From contig CALVCL010000002.1 of NCBI GenBank assembly GCA_944326085.1, positions 1-64,000 of the forward strand: a stretch of DNA of 64,000 nt, given 5' to 3'. A program made the translations under genes and the position numbers. Within the stretch, counting starts at the first letter, position 1. Every line of letters begins with the position of its first letter. This document shows, one piece after another, positions 8,125 through 16,748 of this stretch. Below the pieces are notes generated by a model. That model was not told the origin of the DNA, ran no database searches, and saw only the letters and a program-made list of their open reading frames with translations. Source of the DNA: an uncultured Tidjanibacter sp. Lineage in GTDB: Bacteria; Bacteroidota; Bacteroidia; Bacteroidales; Rikenellaceae.

Positions 8125-8682
8125 ATGAGAAAAATCATTTTCACCCTTACGGGGCTTCTTTTGTTCTGCACCGTTTCGGCATTTGCCCAGCAGCCTAAAT
8201 TCGGATACATCAACCTTCAAGAGGTTATCAGTCTGATGCCCGAAATGACAGAGGCGCAAAGTCAGATACAGAAGATAAACGACGATTACTCTTCAATGCT
8301 CGAAATGATGCAGGTCGAATTCAACAACAAGCTGCAGGACTATCAGAAGAATATATCGTCCTATTCCGATGCCGTGAAACAGGTCAAGGAAAGGGAACTT
8401 CAGGACCTACAGTCACGCATGGAAGAACTCTACAACACTGCCCAGCAGGAACTTGAAATGAAGAGTAACGAATTGATGGCTCCTATAGTCGAGAAAGCAC
8501 AGAATGCAGTACAGAAGGTGGGCAAAGACAACGGCTTTACCGCCATATTCGACCAATCGGCACGTCCACTCGCCTATTACAACGAATCAACCATGGTCGA
8601 TGCTCTCCCGCTCGTAAAGAAGGAACTCGGCATCACCGACACTCCGGCAACTGCTGCAGCCACTGCTCCGGCAACGAAATAA
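8125..8682 (+). CDS. OmpH/Skp-family periplasmic chaperone (second copy)
   Basis: Second Skp-like chaperone, 185 residues. It has a signal peptide ending AFAQQ, the motif FGYINLQEVISLMPE at the start of the mature protein, a central coiled coil, and an NGFTAIFDQ segment near the C-terminus. A short Ala/Pro/Thr tail (TPATAAATAPATK) ends it. The pair probably forms hetero- or homotrimers serving BamA. It closes the operon before the strong terminator at 8703-8739. Confidence 0.9.
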   Translation: MRKIIFTLTGLLLFCTVSAFAQQPKFGYINLQEVISLMPEMTEAQSQIQKINDDYSSMLEMMQVEFNNKLQDYQKNISSYSDAVKQVKERELQDLQSRMEELYNTAQQELEMKSNELMAPIVEKAQNAVQKVGKDNGFTAIFDQSARPLAYYNESTMVDALPLVKKELGITDTPATAAATAPATK

Positions 8683-8702
8683 CGGCACTCAAATAAGATC
8701 AC

Positions 8703-8739
8703 GACAAATCCCTGCGATGCTATATCGCAGGGATTTGTC
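8703..8739 (+). terminator. Terminator after the bamA-ompH operon
   Basis: GACAAATCCCTGCGAT at 8703-8718 pairs perfectly with ATCGCAGGGATTTGTC at 8724-8739, a 16-base stem with a 5-base loop. No long T-run follows. Confidence 0.7.
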
Positions 8740-8777
8740 ATAAATGGCACTGACTTGCAATACACCTGGCAAAATCG

Positions 8778-8785
8778 TACCTTTG
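8778..8785 (+). promoter_or_regulatory. -7 box (TACCTTTG) for the aminotransferase-like gene
   Basis: Exact TAnnTTTG match 50 bases before the ATG at 8835, past the previous terminator, with a TTG near the -33 position at 8755. Confidence 0.5.
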
Positions 8786-8834
8786 ATACATACATATTGA
8801 AAAGAAGTTTCACGACTAAAACTTATACGACAAT

Positions 8835-10016
8835 ATGACCCGTCAAGAATTTATAGACAGGGAAGAACGTTTCGGCGTACACGACATCTGTCCGTTGCCC
8901 GTGGTACTTCAGCGCGGCAAAGGCATCTTCGTATGGGATACCGACGGACACAAGTATTTCGATTTTCTGGCAGCATATTCGTCAGTCAACCAGGGGCACT
9001 GCCACCATAAGATTATAAACGCCCTATGCGAACAGGTCTCACGCCTGCCGCTCACCTCGCGCGCATTCCTCAACGATGCACTCGGCGAATGGGAGGAACA
9101 TATCACTACAATGTTCGGATACGACAAGGTACTCCCTATGACAACTACCGCCGAAAGCATAAATACAGCCATAATCTTGTGCCGCCAATGGGCTTACAGA
9201 CATAAAGGCATCGCCAATGACACGGCTAAGATAATAGTATGCAACGGCAGTTCGCACGGAGGCGCAATTACCACCGTCACATGCGACAAAACATCTGAAT
9301 TTGCCACAATAAGATACAACGACCTTGCAGCCCTTGCCGAGGCGCTGTCCGACCCAAATGTGGCTGGTTTCCTTGTGGAGCCGATACAGTGCGATGCGGG
9401 TGTCATCATTCCAGACGACGGCTACCTTAGCGAGGCATGGAAACTGTGCCGCAGTCATAACGTGCCCTTCATCGCCGATGAGACACAGACGGGATTAGGC
9501 CGCACAGGTCGCATGTTCGCCTGCGACCGCGAAAATGTGCGTCCCGACATTCTCATCACGGGCAACTCCCTCGGCGGCGGAACGGTAGCCATGTCGGCTG
9601 TACTGACCGACAACGAAATAATGTCGTCCTATCCCAACGGACATCCCGGCTCCGTCTTCGGAGGCAACCCCATGGCATGCCGTGCATCGACAGCGGCGCT
9701 TAAAGTGCTTGTAGAGGAAAATATGGCCGATAACGCTGAACGCATGGGCGACCTCTTCCGCGAAAGAATGTCAAGCATCTCCTCCGAATTGATCGGAGGA
9801 GTCCGTGGCCGCGGCCTCCTGAATGCCGTGGACATCATCCCGCGCGACAGTATCGATGCATGGAACATTTGCCTTAAAATGCGCGATAACGGCCTGCTCG
9901 CCACAACCATCGGCAATAACACGATAATGTTCACACCGCCACTGGTAATTGAGGAAGACGAAATGTACCGTGCCTGCAACATCATCGAGAAAAGCATTCT
10001 ATCGTTCAACAAATAG
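8835..10016 (+). CDS. Class III aminotransferase-like protein lacking the PLP lysine
   Basis: The 393-residue protein aligns by eye with ornithine aminotransferases from end to end: N-terminal CPLPVVLQRGKGIFVWDTDG, then EPIQ...GVIIPDDGYL, the DETQTGLGRTGRM segment with PLP-ring Asp215, and the GSVFGGNPMACRA segment. The PLP Schiff-base lysine of the family (LGKALSGG) is replaced: the sequence reads LITGNSLGGG, with Asn244 encoded by AAC. The phosphate-binding NTGAEA is TTTAES and the FHGRT loop is SSHGGA. So it is probably not a classical transaminase. It may be a binding protein, a moonlighting pseudoenzyme, or an enzyme with another mechanism. It is monocistronic between two terminators. 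The rest of the frame is intact, which argues against a decaying gene. Confidence 0.85.
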   Translation: MTRQEFIDREERFGVHDICPLPVVLQRGKGIFVWDTDGHKYFDFLAAYSSVNQGHCHHKIINALCEQVSRLPLTSRAFLNDALGEWEEHITTMFGYDKVLPMTTTAESINTAIILCRQWAYRHKGIANDTAKIIVCNGSSHGGAITTVTCDKTSEFATIRYNDLAALAEALSDPNVAGFLVEPIQCDAGVIIPDDGYLSEAWKLCRSHNVPFIADETQTGLGRTGRMFACDRENVRPDILITGNSLGGGTVAMSAVLTDNEIMSSYPNGHPGSVFGGNPMACRASTAALKVLVEENMADNAERMGDLFRERMSSISSELIGGVRGRGLLNAVDIIPRDSIDAWNICLKMRDNGLLATTIGNNTIMFTPPLVIEEDEMYRACNIIEKSILSFNK

Positions 10017-10027
10017 GCACCAGAACA

Positions 10028-10066
10028 AAAAAAGGAGACAGCATCTAGCGTGCTGTCTCCTTTTTT
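10028..10066. terminator. Bidirectional terminator between convergent genes
   Basis: AAAAAAGGAGACAGCA at 10028-10043 pairs with TGCTGTCTCCTTTTTT at 10051-10066. A-run and T-run flanks let it serve the aminotransferase-like gene and pth. Confidence 0.9.
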
Positions 10067-10091
10067 CAGTAAGTCTTATACAGTGTGGCTC

Positions 10092-10691
10092 CTACACCAT
10101 AGTTTTCTGCGCCGGAGCCGCCCCTATTCCCTTCTTGTTGTAGAGGTTCATTGTGCGTTCGACACCCTGAGTACCGAAAGAGCGAACCGCCTCAACTGCC
10201 GTAGCCACAACCTCGCGCAGTACGTCCTTCTCCTCTGGCAGCCACTCGCCAAGCACATAGTCCACCTGCTGCCCCTGCCCGAAGTTATGACCTATGCCGC
10301 AGCGCAGGCGCGGATAACAGTTTGTGCCTATACAGGAGTCAATGCTCTTGAGGCCGTTGTGTCCTCCATCACTGCCCTTCTGACGCATACGCATAGTACC
10401 AAGAGGCAGGGCAAGGTCGTCCGACACCACTAATATATCTGACGGCTCAATCTTCTCCCTCTGCATCCAGTAGCGCACGGCATTGCCACTGTTGTTCATA
10501 TATGTCGACGGTTTAAGCAACACGAACGTGCGCCCCTTGAAACGCACCTCTGCCACATCACCGTAACGCTCCGTACTAAAAACAGCATTGGATGCCGAAG
10601 CAAAGGCATCCAATACTTTAAACCCTATATTGTGCCTGGTTTCGGCGTACTCGACACCGATATTTCCAAGCCCTACAATAAGATATTTCAA
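10092..10691 (-). CDS. pth: Peptidyl-tRNA hydrolase
   Basis: Cleaves the ester bond of peptidyl-tRNAs released from stalled ribosomes. The 199-residue protein starts MKYLIVGLGNIGVEYAETRHNIGF, which contains the substrate-binding Asn (GLGN) and the catalytic His20. Further motifs are LKPSTYMNNSG, VVSDDLALPLGTMRMRQKGSDGGHNGL and the RLRCGIGH segment. The length and motif order are standard. It follows rplY by 26 bases, the ribosomal-protein-L25/Pth gene pair seen in many bacteria. Confidence 0.96.
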   Translation of the reverse strand: MKYLIVGLGNIGVEYAETRHNIGFKVLDAFASASNAVFSTERYGDVAEVRFKGRTFVLLKPSTYMNNSGNAVRYWMQREKIEPSDILVVSDDLALPLGTMRMRQKGSDGGHNGLKSIDSCIGTNCYPRLRCGIGHNFGQGQQVDYVLGEWLPEEKDVLREVVATAVEAVRSFGTQGVERTMNLYNKKGIGAAPAQKTMV

Positions 10692-10717
10692 ATCCTCACG
10701 GAATTTATTATGTTATC

Positions 10718-11302
10718 CTACTTCGCAGCAGCAGCGGCAGCAGCGGCACCACGAGCAGCGCGGGTCATGATAACAGCACATACCGAGGTAGTAGCCGGAG
10801 TAAGAAGTGTGAGGTTATCAAACTTGAGGTCGCTTACGAATATGGATTTGCCGATACCGAGGTTAGTAATATCGATTTCAAGGTAGTCAGGCAAATGTTC
10901 AACCATACCCTTAATACGGAGTTTACGTTTCTGTATAGTCAGCTTACCACCGAGCTTAACACCCTCAGAATTACCTACAATCTTGATGGGCACATCGATT
11001 GCAACAGGCTTGCCGGGCAAAACACGGAAGAAATCGACATGCATGGGGTAATCCTTAACAGGGTGGAACTGAACGTCGCGCATAACGGCAAGTTCCTTCT
11101 TTCCGTTGATATCCAACTCAACGATATAGGAGTTCGGGGTGAAAAGAAGCGGCTTCATAGCCTTTTCTTCAATTGAGAAATGTACGGGAGCTTCGTGACC
11201 GCCGTAAACTACTGCGGGCACCATACCCTCACGGCGTACGTCCTTGCTGCCCTTCTTGCCGAAGTCCTTGCGTTCTACGCCATTAATTTTGATGGTTTCC
11301 AT
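10718..11302 (-). CDS. rplY: 50S ribosomal protein L25/general stress protein Ctc
   Basis: Binds 5S rRNA in the large subunit. The 194-residue protein has the N-terminal L25 domain (RKDFGKKGSKDVRREGMVPAVVYGG) and the longer C-terminal TL5/Ctc beta domain, ending in an Ala-rich tail (AARGAAAAAAAAK). It uses an ATG at 11302 after an A/T-rich leader, and pth follows in the same transcript. A -7 box lies 114 bases upstream, so the mRNA has a leader of about 105 bases that could carry autoregulation, but no such structure is proven here. Confidence 0.95.
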   Translation of the reverse strand: METIKINGVERKDFGKKGSKDVRREGMVPAVVYGGHEAPVHFSIEEKAMKPLLFTPNSYIVELDINGKKELAVMRDVQFHPVKDYPMHVDFFRVLPGKPVAIDVPIKIVGNSEGVKLGGKLTIQKRKLRIKGMVEHLPDYLEIDITNLGIGKSIFVSDLKFDNLTLLTPATTSVCAVIMTRAARGAAAAAAAAK

Positions 11303-11540
11303 TAGAATTTAATTGTTTAGTGTTACACTACTTCAGCGGTACTCATGCAATCTGTTCACATTTTCGGCCCAGCGACTTGACAATGCACCGATTGCACCCA
11401 TTCCACTTGCGGATGCAAAGATAGGCAATTCTATATGAATATACAAGTCCGCGGGATATTGTGGTAAGCCTAATAATCCAGGTTATATACGCGAAGCAGT
11501 CCCAAATGAGATTTTTTTAATATTTTTTTATCACATGCAC
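11303..11540 (-). promoter_or_regulatory. rplY leader and promoter region
   Basis: No gene is visible. On the reverse strand TATCTTTG at 11423-11416 is an exact -7 box, placing a start near 11409 and a leader of about 105 bases before rplY. The bases from 11424 to 11540 are A/T-rich spacer shared with the divergent tRNA-Leu promoter. Confidence 0.5.
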
Positions 11541-11568
11541 TTGTTTTCAAAAAAAACGATTATATTTG
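11541..11568 (+). promoter_or_regulatory. Promoter of tRNA-Leu(GAG)
   Basis: A TTG at 11541 and the exact -7 box TATATTTG at 11561-11568 are separated by 17 bases, close to the usual Bacteroidota layout. The tRNA begins 54 bases later. Confidence 0.55.
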
Positions 11569-11622
11569 CACCGCATTTGAGAGAAAACCTCTATAATGCA
11601 AGTTCTGCAAGAAAAATTCAAT

Positions 11623-11710
11623 GCCCAGGTGGTGGAATTGGTAGACACGCTACTTTGAGGGGGTAGTGGCCGTTTAGGCCGTGTGAGTTCGAGTCTCGTC
11701 CTGGGCACCA
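11623..11710 (+). tRNA. tRNA-Leu (anticodon GAG)
   Basis: Class II tRNA of 88 bases with a long variable arm. Acceptor GCCCAGG pairs with CCTGGGC, the discriminator is A and CCA is encoded. The anticodon stem CTACT...GGTAG encloses a TTGAGGG loop with anticodon GAG (CUC codons). It lies at the distal end of the leftward polysaccharide cluster. Confidence 0.93.
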
Positions 11711-11715
11711 ACAAA

Positions 11716-11757
11716 TAAAAACAAGTCTACTGTTATTTAGTAGGCTTGTTTTTATTT
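11716..11757 (+). terminator. Terminator after tRNA-Leu(GAG)
   Basis: AAAAACAAGTCTACT pairs with AGTAGGCTTGTTTTT across a short loop and ends in a T-rich stretch. Confidence 0.8.
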
Positions 11758-12107
11758 TAAAAGACCAAAGACAACAGTCCTTATATAAGATAAGCAATCT
11801 ATTGTATTAATGTTACCATATTATATATTAGACACCTACCTACATGTAATATAACTGTTCTAGGCAACACACCACTTAAAAGAATATAAGTTCCTATCGA
11901 ATAAAAACACACTCATTTCTTAACGACTAATTTCTTTCAATAGCGCTTCTCCCTTCTTATAACGCTCCTTACTAATTGTCATACTTTACTCGAACAATCA
12001 AATCTTACAAGTATTCACCGTTAAAGACGATTCCTGTATTTGTATATACAATAAAAATCAGAGAACATTTTCATATCCTCAGCTCCCATACTCACTTATT
12101 ACCCATA
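11758..12107. other. A/T-rich stretch with no clear gene
   Basis: This 350-base region lies downstream of the wecB end. The only coding-like piece is a 20-codon reverse-strand frame at 11982-11920 (MTISKERYKKGEALLKEISR), closed upstream by a TAA. Its amphipathic, lysine-rich sequence looks like the C-terminus of a longer protein, so it could be the remnant of a lost gene at the cluster edge, but this is weak. No repeat or IS end is seen. Confidence 0.3.
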
Positions 12108-13259
12108 TTATATCAGAACCTGCGCAATACGTTGACATGCCTTGCCATCACCATACGGATTGACAGCACGGCTCATTCTATCATAAGCCTCGGCGTCATC
12201 CAACAGCATGGACACTTCACCGACAATCTTGTCATAATCCGTACCGACCAGTTTCACTGTTCCTGCCGTCAATGCTTCAGGACGTTCTGTCGTGTCGCGC
12301 ATCACCAGAACTGGCTTGCCCAATCCGGGAGCCTCTTCCTGAATACCGCCACTGTCCGTCAACACGATATCGGATTTCTCCATCAAATACACAAACGACA
12401 GATATTCCAGCGGTTCAATGAAAAACATATTTCCCAAATCCGACAAATTCTCGCCAAACACCTCATGAATAGGCCGACGCACATTGGGATTGAGATGCAT
12501 GGGATAAACAAAATCAACATCCTGATATTTGGCCGCCAAATCCTTGATAGCCTTACAGATATTAATAAACCCGTCTCCGAAGTTCTCACGCCTGTGTCCG
12601 GTAATCAACACCAGTCTCCTGCCATTGCCGAGACGACGCACATCATATCCGGCCTGTGCGAGTTGTTTCTCCAGTTCAGCATCGAGCGACGCGTCATTCT
12701 TAATCTTATCTACAACCCAATACAACGCATCAATGACCGTATTTCCGGTAACAGTAATTTTGCTGTCTTCCACATTCTCGCTTATCAGGTTTTGCCTTGA
12801 CAGCGCCGTAGGTGCGAAATCAAATACCGCAATACGTCCCGTAATCTGACGGTTCATTTCCTCGGGCCACGGACTGTATATATTATGTGTTCTCAACCCT
12901 GCCTCCACATGTCCGACAGGTATCTGCTGATAAAAAGCCGCCATGGCCGCAGCCATAGACGTTGTTGTATCTCCATGAACAAGTACGACATCAGGTTCCG
13001 CCTCTTTCAGCACATCCCTCATGCCCACCAACACACGGGCAGTCACATCATACAGGTCCTGCCCCTGTTTCATGATATTCAGGTCATAGTCAGGCACTAT
13101 TTCAAATATTTTCAACACCTGATCCAACATTTCGCGATGTTGTCCCGTGACACACACAATCGTTTTGCACTTATCCGCATGCTTCTGCAACTCCTTCACC
13201 AACGGAGCCATCTTAATTGCCTCCGGACGAGTGCCGAACACCAACATTATCTTCTTCAT
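12108..13259 (-). CDS. wecB: UDP-N-acetylglucosamine 2-epimerase (non-hydrolysing)
   Basis: Interconverts UDP-GlcNAc and UDP-ManNAc, supplying the precursor of ManNAcA for WecC. With the ATG at 13259 the protein has 383 residues; a GTG six bases upstream is less likely. GT-B-fold epimerase motifs are visible: [12 protein letters not shown] at the N-terminus, [28 protein letters not shown] and [11 protein letters not shown]. It starts 6 bases beyond the end of the WecG/TagA gene, in the same operon, and is the last gene of the polysaccharide cluster. Confidence 0.95.
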   Translation of the reverse strand: MKKIMLVFGTRPEAIKMAPLVKELQKHADKCKTIVCVTGQHREMLDQVLKIFEIVPDYDLNIMKQGQDLYDVTARVLVGMRDVLKEAEPDVVLVHGDTTTSMAAAMAAFYQQIPVGHVEAGLRTHNIYSPWPEEMNRQITGRIAVFDFAPTALSRQNLISENVEDSKITVTGNTVIDALYWVVDKIKNDASLDAELEKQLAQAGYDVRRLGNGRRLVLITGHRRENFGDGFINICKAIKDLAAKYQDVDFVYPMHLNPNVRRPIHEVFGENLSDLGNMFFIEPLEYLSFVYLMEKSDIVLTDSGGIQEEAPGLGKPVLVMRDTTERPEALTAGTVKLVGTDYDKIVGEVSMLLDDAEAYDRMSRAVNPYGDGKACQRIAQVLI

Positions 13260-13264
13260 AATCA

Positions 13265-13963
13265 CTATAATTTACGAGCAATTAACCAATAAACATATTT
13301 AACCAGATATATCTGTCTTTTAATACGTTTAGGCTCTTTCAGAAGTCTATACGCAAACTCTAAATTATGCTTAACCCACCATTCCGGAGCACGCTGCACA
13401 TGACCTGTGTATACATCGAAACTTCCGCCCAAACCTTGAAAGATAGCATTATGGCGGGATTGTATTTCTTCCATAAGGAGTTCCTGTTTAGGCGACCCCA
13501 TGGCTACAAAAACGACATCCGGCTTTTTCTCTACAATATCATTAATCAACCGTTCTTTCTCTTCTGGCGTACGAATATAACCGTCTCTGTATCCTACAAT
13601 ACGTATACCTTCGAACTCCTTCTGCAATTTTTCAACCGTTTCCTTAATAACCTGCGGTTTGGCTCCAATCAGATAGAATGTTTTATCGTGATAAAATGCC
13701 TTAATAATCTTTAACCACAATTCGCATCCAGGAATTTTACAAGCATTCCCATACCCTTTTTGCTTTAATGCCAATACAGCACCCGCGCCGTCGCAATAAC
13801 CGATATTTCGATTTATAATTGCTCTGGTTTGATCCGTGGCATGCAATATTTTCTCGGCATTAATTGCCACTAAGATGCCTTTATGTTCTTCCACATACTC
13901 CAGCAATTGCTGCTCCGAAGTATATGGAAACACCTCTACTCCATTAAGCGAAACCTTTTCCAC
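13265..13963 (-). CDS. WecG/TagA/CpsF-family glycosyltransferase
   Basis: Family members move ManNAc or ManNAcA from the UDP-sugar to undecaprenyl-PP-GlcNAc, the second step after WecA. The 232-residue protein shows the family pattern: N-terminal [10 protein letters not shown], the [14 protein letters not shown] motif, GAKPQVIKE, and the [12 protein letters not shown] segment with [19 protein letters not shown] near the end. Neighbouring wecB and wecC make UDP-ManNAcA, so the likely product is a ManNAcA-GlcNAc-lipid. Whether the donor is ManNAc or ManNAcA is inferred from context only. Confidence 0.9.
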   Translation of the reverse strand: MEKVSLNGVEVFPYTSEQQLLEYVEEHKGILVAINAEKILHATDQTRAIINRNIGYCDGAGAVLALKQKGYGNACKIPGCELWLKIIKAFYHDKTFYLIGAKPQVIKETVEKLQKEFEGIRIVGYRDGYIRTPEEKERLINDIVEKKPDVVFVAMGSPKQELLMEEIQSRHNAIFQGLGGSFDVYTGHVQRAPEWWVKHNLEFAYRLLKEPKRIKRQIYLVKYVYWLIARKL

Positions 13964-13998
13964 AATCTACTATATTGAGCTAAAAACAATTTCGAAAA

Positions 13999-14421
13999 TT
14001 ACTCAACAAACAACTGGCCGTAGATTTTCGTATGAATGCCAGTACGAATAACTTTGGCAGGATTACCGGCGACAATACAATTCGAAGGCACATCCTTAGT
14101 CACTACACTGCCAGCCCCAACAATTACTTCATCCCCAATATGCACACCACACATAATTATACTATTAGCGCCAATAAAACAATTCTTTCCTATATAAGTT
14201 GATTGATGCAAGTTGCGCGCATAATCATGAGCAAAAACTATAGCTCCAGATGCGATATATGCACCTTCGGCTACATTAATACCTTTTGGATATGTCTTAT
14301 CCAATTTTGCTCGCACCGATATACGAGCTAAAGGAGATATATGCATTCCATACACTTTTGTATATACCACATAAAGGATCCGAATAACAAATAATCGTAT
14401 AATTTTCCGCAATCTGACCAT
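13999..14421 (-). CDS. Hexapeptide-repeat acyltransferase, short form
   Basis: Predicted left-handed beta-helix O- or N-acetyltransferase, 140 residues, acting on a sugar of the surface glycan with acetyl-CoA. Hexapeptide repeats fill residues 45-110 ([LIV]GxxxxI type, for example ITGANS- and [14 protein letters not shown] steps), with His68 (FAHDYARN) as the likely catalytic base and the family end [13 protein letters not shown]. The N-terminus ([17 protein letters not shown]) is hydrophobic and may touch the membrane. It follows the CapK-type gene by one base. Confidence 0.85.
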   Translation of the reverse strand: MVRLRKIIRLFVIRILYVVYTKVYGMHISPLARISVRAKLDKTYPKGINVAEGAYIASGAIVFAHDYARNLHQSTYIGKNCFIGANSIIMCGVHIGDEVIVGAGSVVTKDVPSNCIVAGNPAKVIRTGIHTKIYGQLFVE

Positions 14422-14422
14422 A

Positions 14423-15691
14423 TTACTTTTGTTTTACAAACAATGGAACTTTTCCATTTTTCAGTCTAATAATTTCTTCATTCAGTACAAACTCTACAGG
14501 ACGCTTCACTACTTCAGCAACCTGATGTCTATATTTTTTCTCAATATCATCTAACGTATACTTATTAGAAATAAAATTGACAACCAATTTTTCATCATTC
14601 CTCTCAACAACCTGATACTGCAAAATATCCATATCTGAATCAAAAGGATATGTAAAATAAATCACCGATAATTCGCGACCATCCAAATCTTTAAAGATAT
14701 ATGTATTCCGGCCAGCAACCCCTTGTAATCTATATAATGTTCTTCCGCACGCACATTTTGTTTTAATCAAATCACCATGAGTCATATCCCCTGACACATA
14801 ACGAATAAATGGCATCGCCGTATTTTGCAATGCTGTTGTTATAATCGCATTATCTATAATCTCTATCTTACATTTATTATGCAAAATATGTAATCCGTCA
14901 TGGCATTTACACTCAAATGCAAAAATATCTCCGTCATGCGCGCCATATTGATCGAAAACATCACACGCACAGTATTCCCGCGCTAACAAATAATTCTCTT
15001 TAATCCTATTATCACTCGTTGTAACAATACCTTTTATATTGATATGCGTATCCGTATCTCTTAAATATCTTAAGAATTGATTAATTGACGAAGAATAACC
15101 ATAAATAAGTTGAATTTTTTTCCGACGGATTGTCTGACACATTTGTGCCATTTGGCTATCTGTCATCAAAAAAGAATCGTAGGTATAAAAGTTCGATAGC
15201 CAATGGTATATTTTTTTTGCCAAAGATTTCGTCGCGTTATTATATGCCATCAACATCAAAATAGGCGAATACGGTTTTACACCACACTGTTCATGGACAA
15301 TCCAATGTGACGGCCACATAGATAGCGCACTATCTTTACTGGCCGGATATTCAAAAGGCTCATTAGTAGAACCACCGGTTTTTGTATAATTATAAACATT
15401 GGACTTTATAACAATATCATCTGCATCCCTTAAATCTTGTTTTGTCATCAACGGAATTCTATCCCATGCTAAATTCTCCGCCTCATCAAGTTTCACACCT
15501 TTAGACACTAGAAACTGCTGATAACCGGGATTATTACGCAAATGATACAAATAAATAGCCCTTGCTCTCTCGTCAACATAATTATCAATTTCCTGCTGCG
15601 AATGAGCATACTGAAACGCTAAATTATCTTTATACATTTTACGCAAATTACCTTTTCGTAAAATGGACATTACCCATACTCGCCAATTCAT
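14423..15691 (-). CDS. CapK/PaaK-like adenylate-forming protein
   Basis: The 422-residue protein resembles CapK and phenylacetate-CoA ligases of the ANL superfamily: the P-loop-like [15 protein letters not shown] near residue 95, then [11 protein letters not shown], a QYGAHDG turn, and the [16 protein letters not shown] segment near residue 310. Such proteins activate a carboxylate with ATP, and CapK relatives sit in polysaccharide clusters with no firmly known substrate. Here it could activate an acyl or amino-acid group for the neighbouring acyltransferase, an inference from adjacency. Low GC matches the cluster core. Confidence 0.85.
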   Translation of the reverse strand: MNWRVWVMSILRKGNLRKMYKDNLAFQYAHSQQEIDNYVDERARAIYLYHLRNNPGYQQFLVSKGVKLDEAENLAWDRIPLMTKQDLRDADDIVIKSNVYNYTKTGGSTNEPFEYPASKDSALSMWPSHWIVHEQCGVKPYSPILMLMAYNNATKSLAKKIYHWLSNFYTYDSFLMTDSQMAQMCQTIRRKKIQLIYGYSSSINQFLRYLRDTDTHINIKGIVTTSDNRIKENYLLAREYCACDVFDQYGAHDGDIFAFECKCHDGLHILHNKCKIEIIDNAIITTALQNTAMPFIRYVSGDMTHGDLIKTKCACGRTLYRLQGVAGRNTYIFKDLDGRELSVIYFTYPFDSDMDILQYQVVERNDEKLVVNFISNKYTLDDIEKKYRHQVAEVVKRPVEFVLNEEIIRLKNGKVPLFVKQK

Positions 15692-15692
15692 A

Positions 15693-16748
15693 TTACGACA
15701 ATATTTGTTGATAAATAGTTTTCAACCTTTCTTCAAAATCCACAACTGAGAACATTTCGGATTTACTCCGCGCATTACGCCCTAATTCTGCCCTAAGCCT
15801 ATAGTCATTAATCAACAACTTCAGAAACGTATCTATTTGATTGAATTCATTATAATCAAACAAATATCCATTGACTCCAGAATCAATCAATTCCGGAATT
15901 CCACCCACTCTAGTCGCCACAACAGGAATACCATATGACATAGCTTCAATAATTGCAATACCGAGCGATTCGTAACATGAAGGTTGTATATAGATATCGG
16001 TCATCGTCAAAAGATGATCTTTAGCCACAGCATCTACCCATCCTATATATTTCACAAATGAGCCAATACCATATTGTTGTATCAAAGCGCATAATCTGTC
16101 TGTATCTCCAATACCTGCAATATTCACATTACACACAGAGGCATAATACGACTTATTATCTGCCAATACCTCTAGCACTTTAAAAATACCTTTATTATCA
16201 TCTATACTCCCCATAAATGTTATAGAGACATTAGCTTTATTCTGATGGATGACAACCTTATCTTCAGTAGGCAATACGATAGGATTATACAATAGCTGCA
16301 CTTCCCCTTTCAAGTGCATGTCTTGTAGTTTCTTCTCAACAAACTTAGACACACCCAACAAGACATCAACCTTATTACATATAAAATACACACTTCTTGC
16401 ATGATGGCGCGCAAACTCGAAAAATTCTCCTCCATGCAGTTGCAGAATCACAGCTTTCCCAAACAATTTACCTACAAGCACAAAGAAGGCTGCAATATAA
16501 AAAGATCGATATGAAGCCGTGTGAATATGAACTATTTTAATGTTTTTCTTTGAAACAGCACACAAAAACTTCACATACGCAACACATGTCAACCAAAGTT
16601 GTTTATATCTGGAATCAAACCTATGAGAGCATATATAATGAAATGGTCTCATCCGGCTCGATTGCATATTAATCACTGTTGCAATTCCGCCTTTACCATT
16701 TTTATCTGTACCTACAACCAGTACTTGATCACAAAGCGATTCTTCCAT
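15693..16748 (-). CDS. Glycosyltransferase family 4
   Basis: Retaining GT-B transferase that likely adds a sugar to the lipid-linked repeat unit at the cytoplasmic membrane. The N-terminal domain carries DKNGKGGIATVI, the middle HIHTASYRSFYIAA and LQLHGGEFFEFA, and the C-terminal nucleotide-sugar site reads QPSCYESLGIAIIEAMSYGIPVVATRVGG (conserved E-x7-E spacing). The start is set at 16748 (MEESLCDQ, 351 residues); the in-frame ATG at 16772 would lengthen the overlap with the Wzy gene from 20 to 44 bases. It is the only classical sugar transferase in the cluster besides WecG/TagA. Confidence 0.88.
   Translation of the reverse strand: MEESLCDQVLVVGTDKNGKGGIATVINMQSSRMRPFHYICSHRFDSRYKQLWLTCVAYVKFLCAVSKKNIKIVHIHTASYRSFYIAAFFVLVGKLFGKAVILQLHGGEFFEFARHHARSVYFICNKVDVLLGVSKFVEKKLQDMHLKGEVQLLYNPIVLPTEDKVVIHQNKANVSITFMGSIDDNKGIFKVLEVLADNKSYYASVCNVNIAGIGDTDRLCALIQQYGIGSFVKYIGWVDAVAKDHLLTMTDIYIQPSCYESLGIAIIEAMSYGIPVVATRVGGIPELIDSGVNGYLFDYNEFNQIDTFLKLLINDYRLRAELGRNARSKSEMFSVVDFEERLKTIYQQILS

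Noticed and set aside
11976..12800. Long + strand frame opposite wecB
   Set aside because: Shadow of wecB; the reverse strand has all epimerase motifs.
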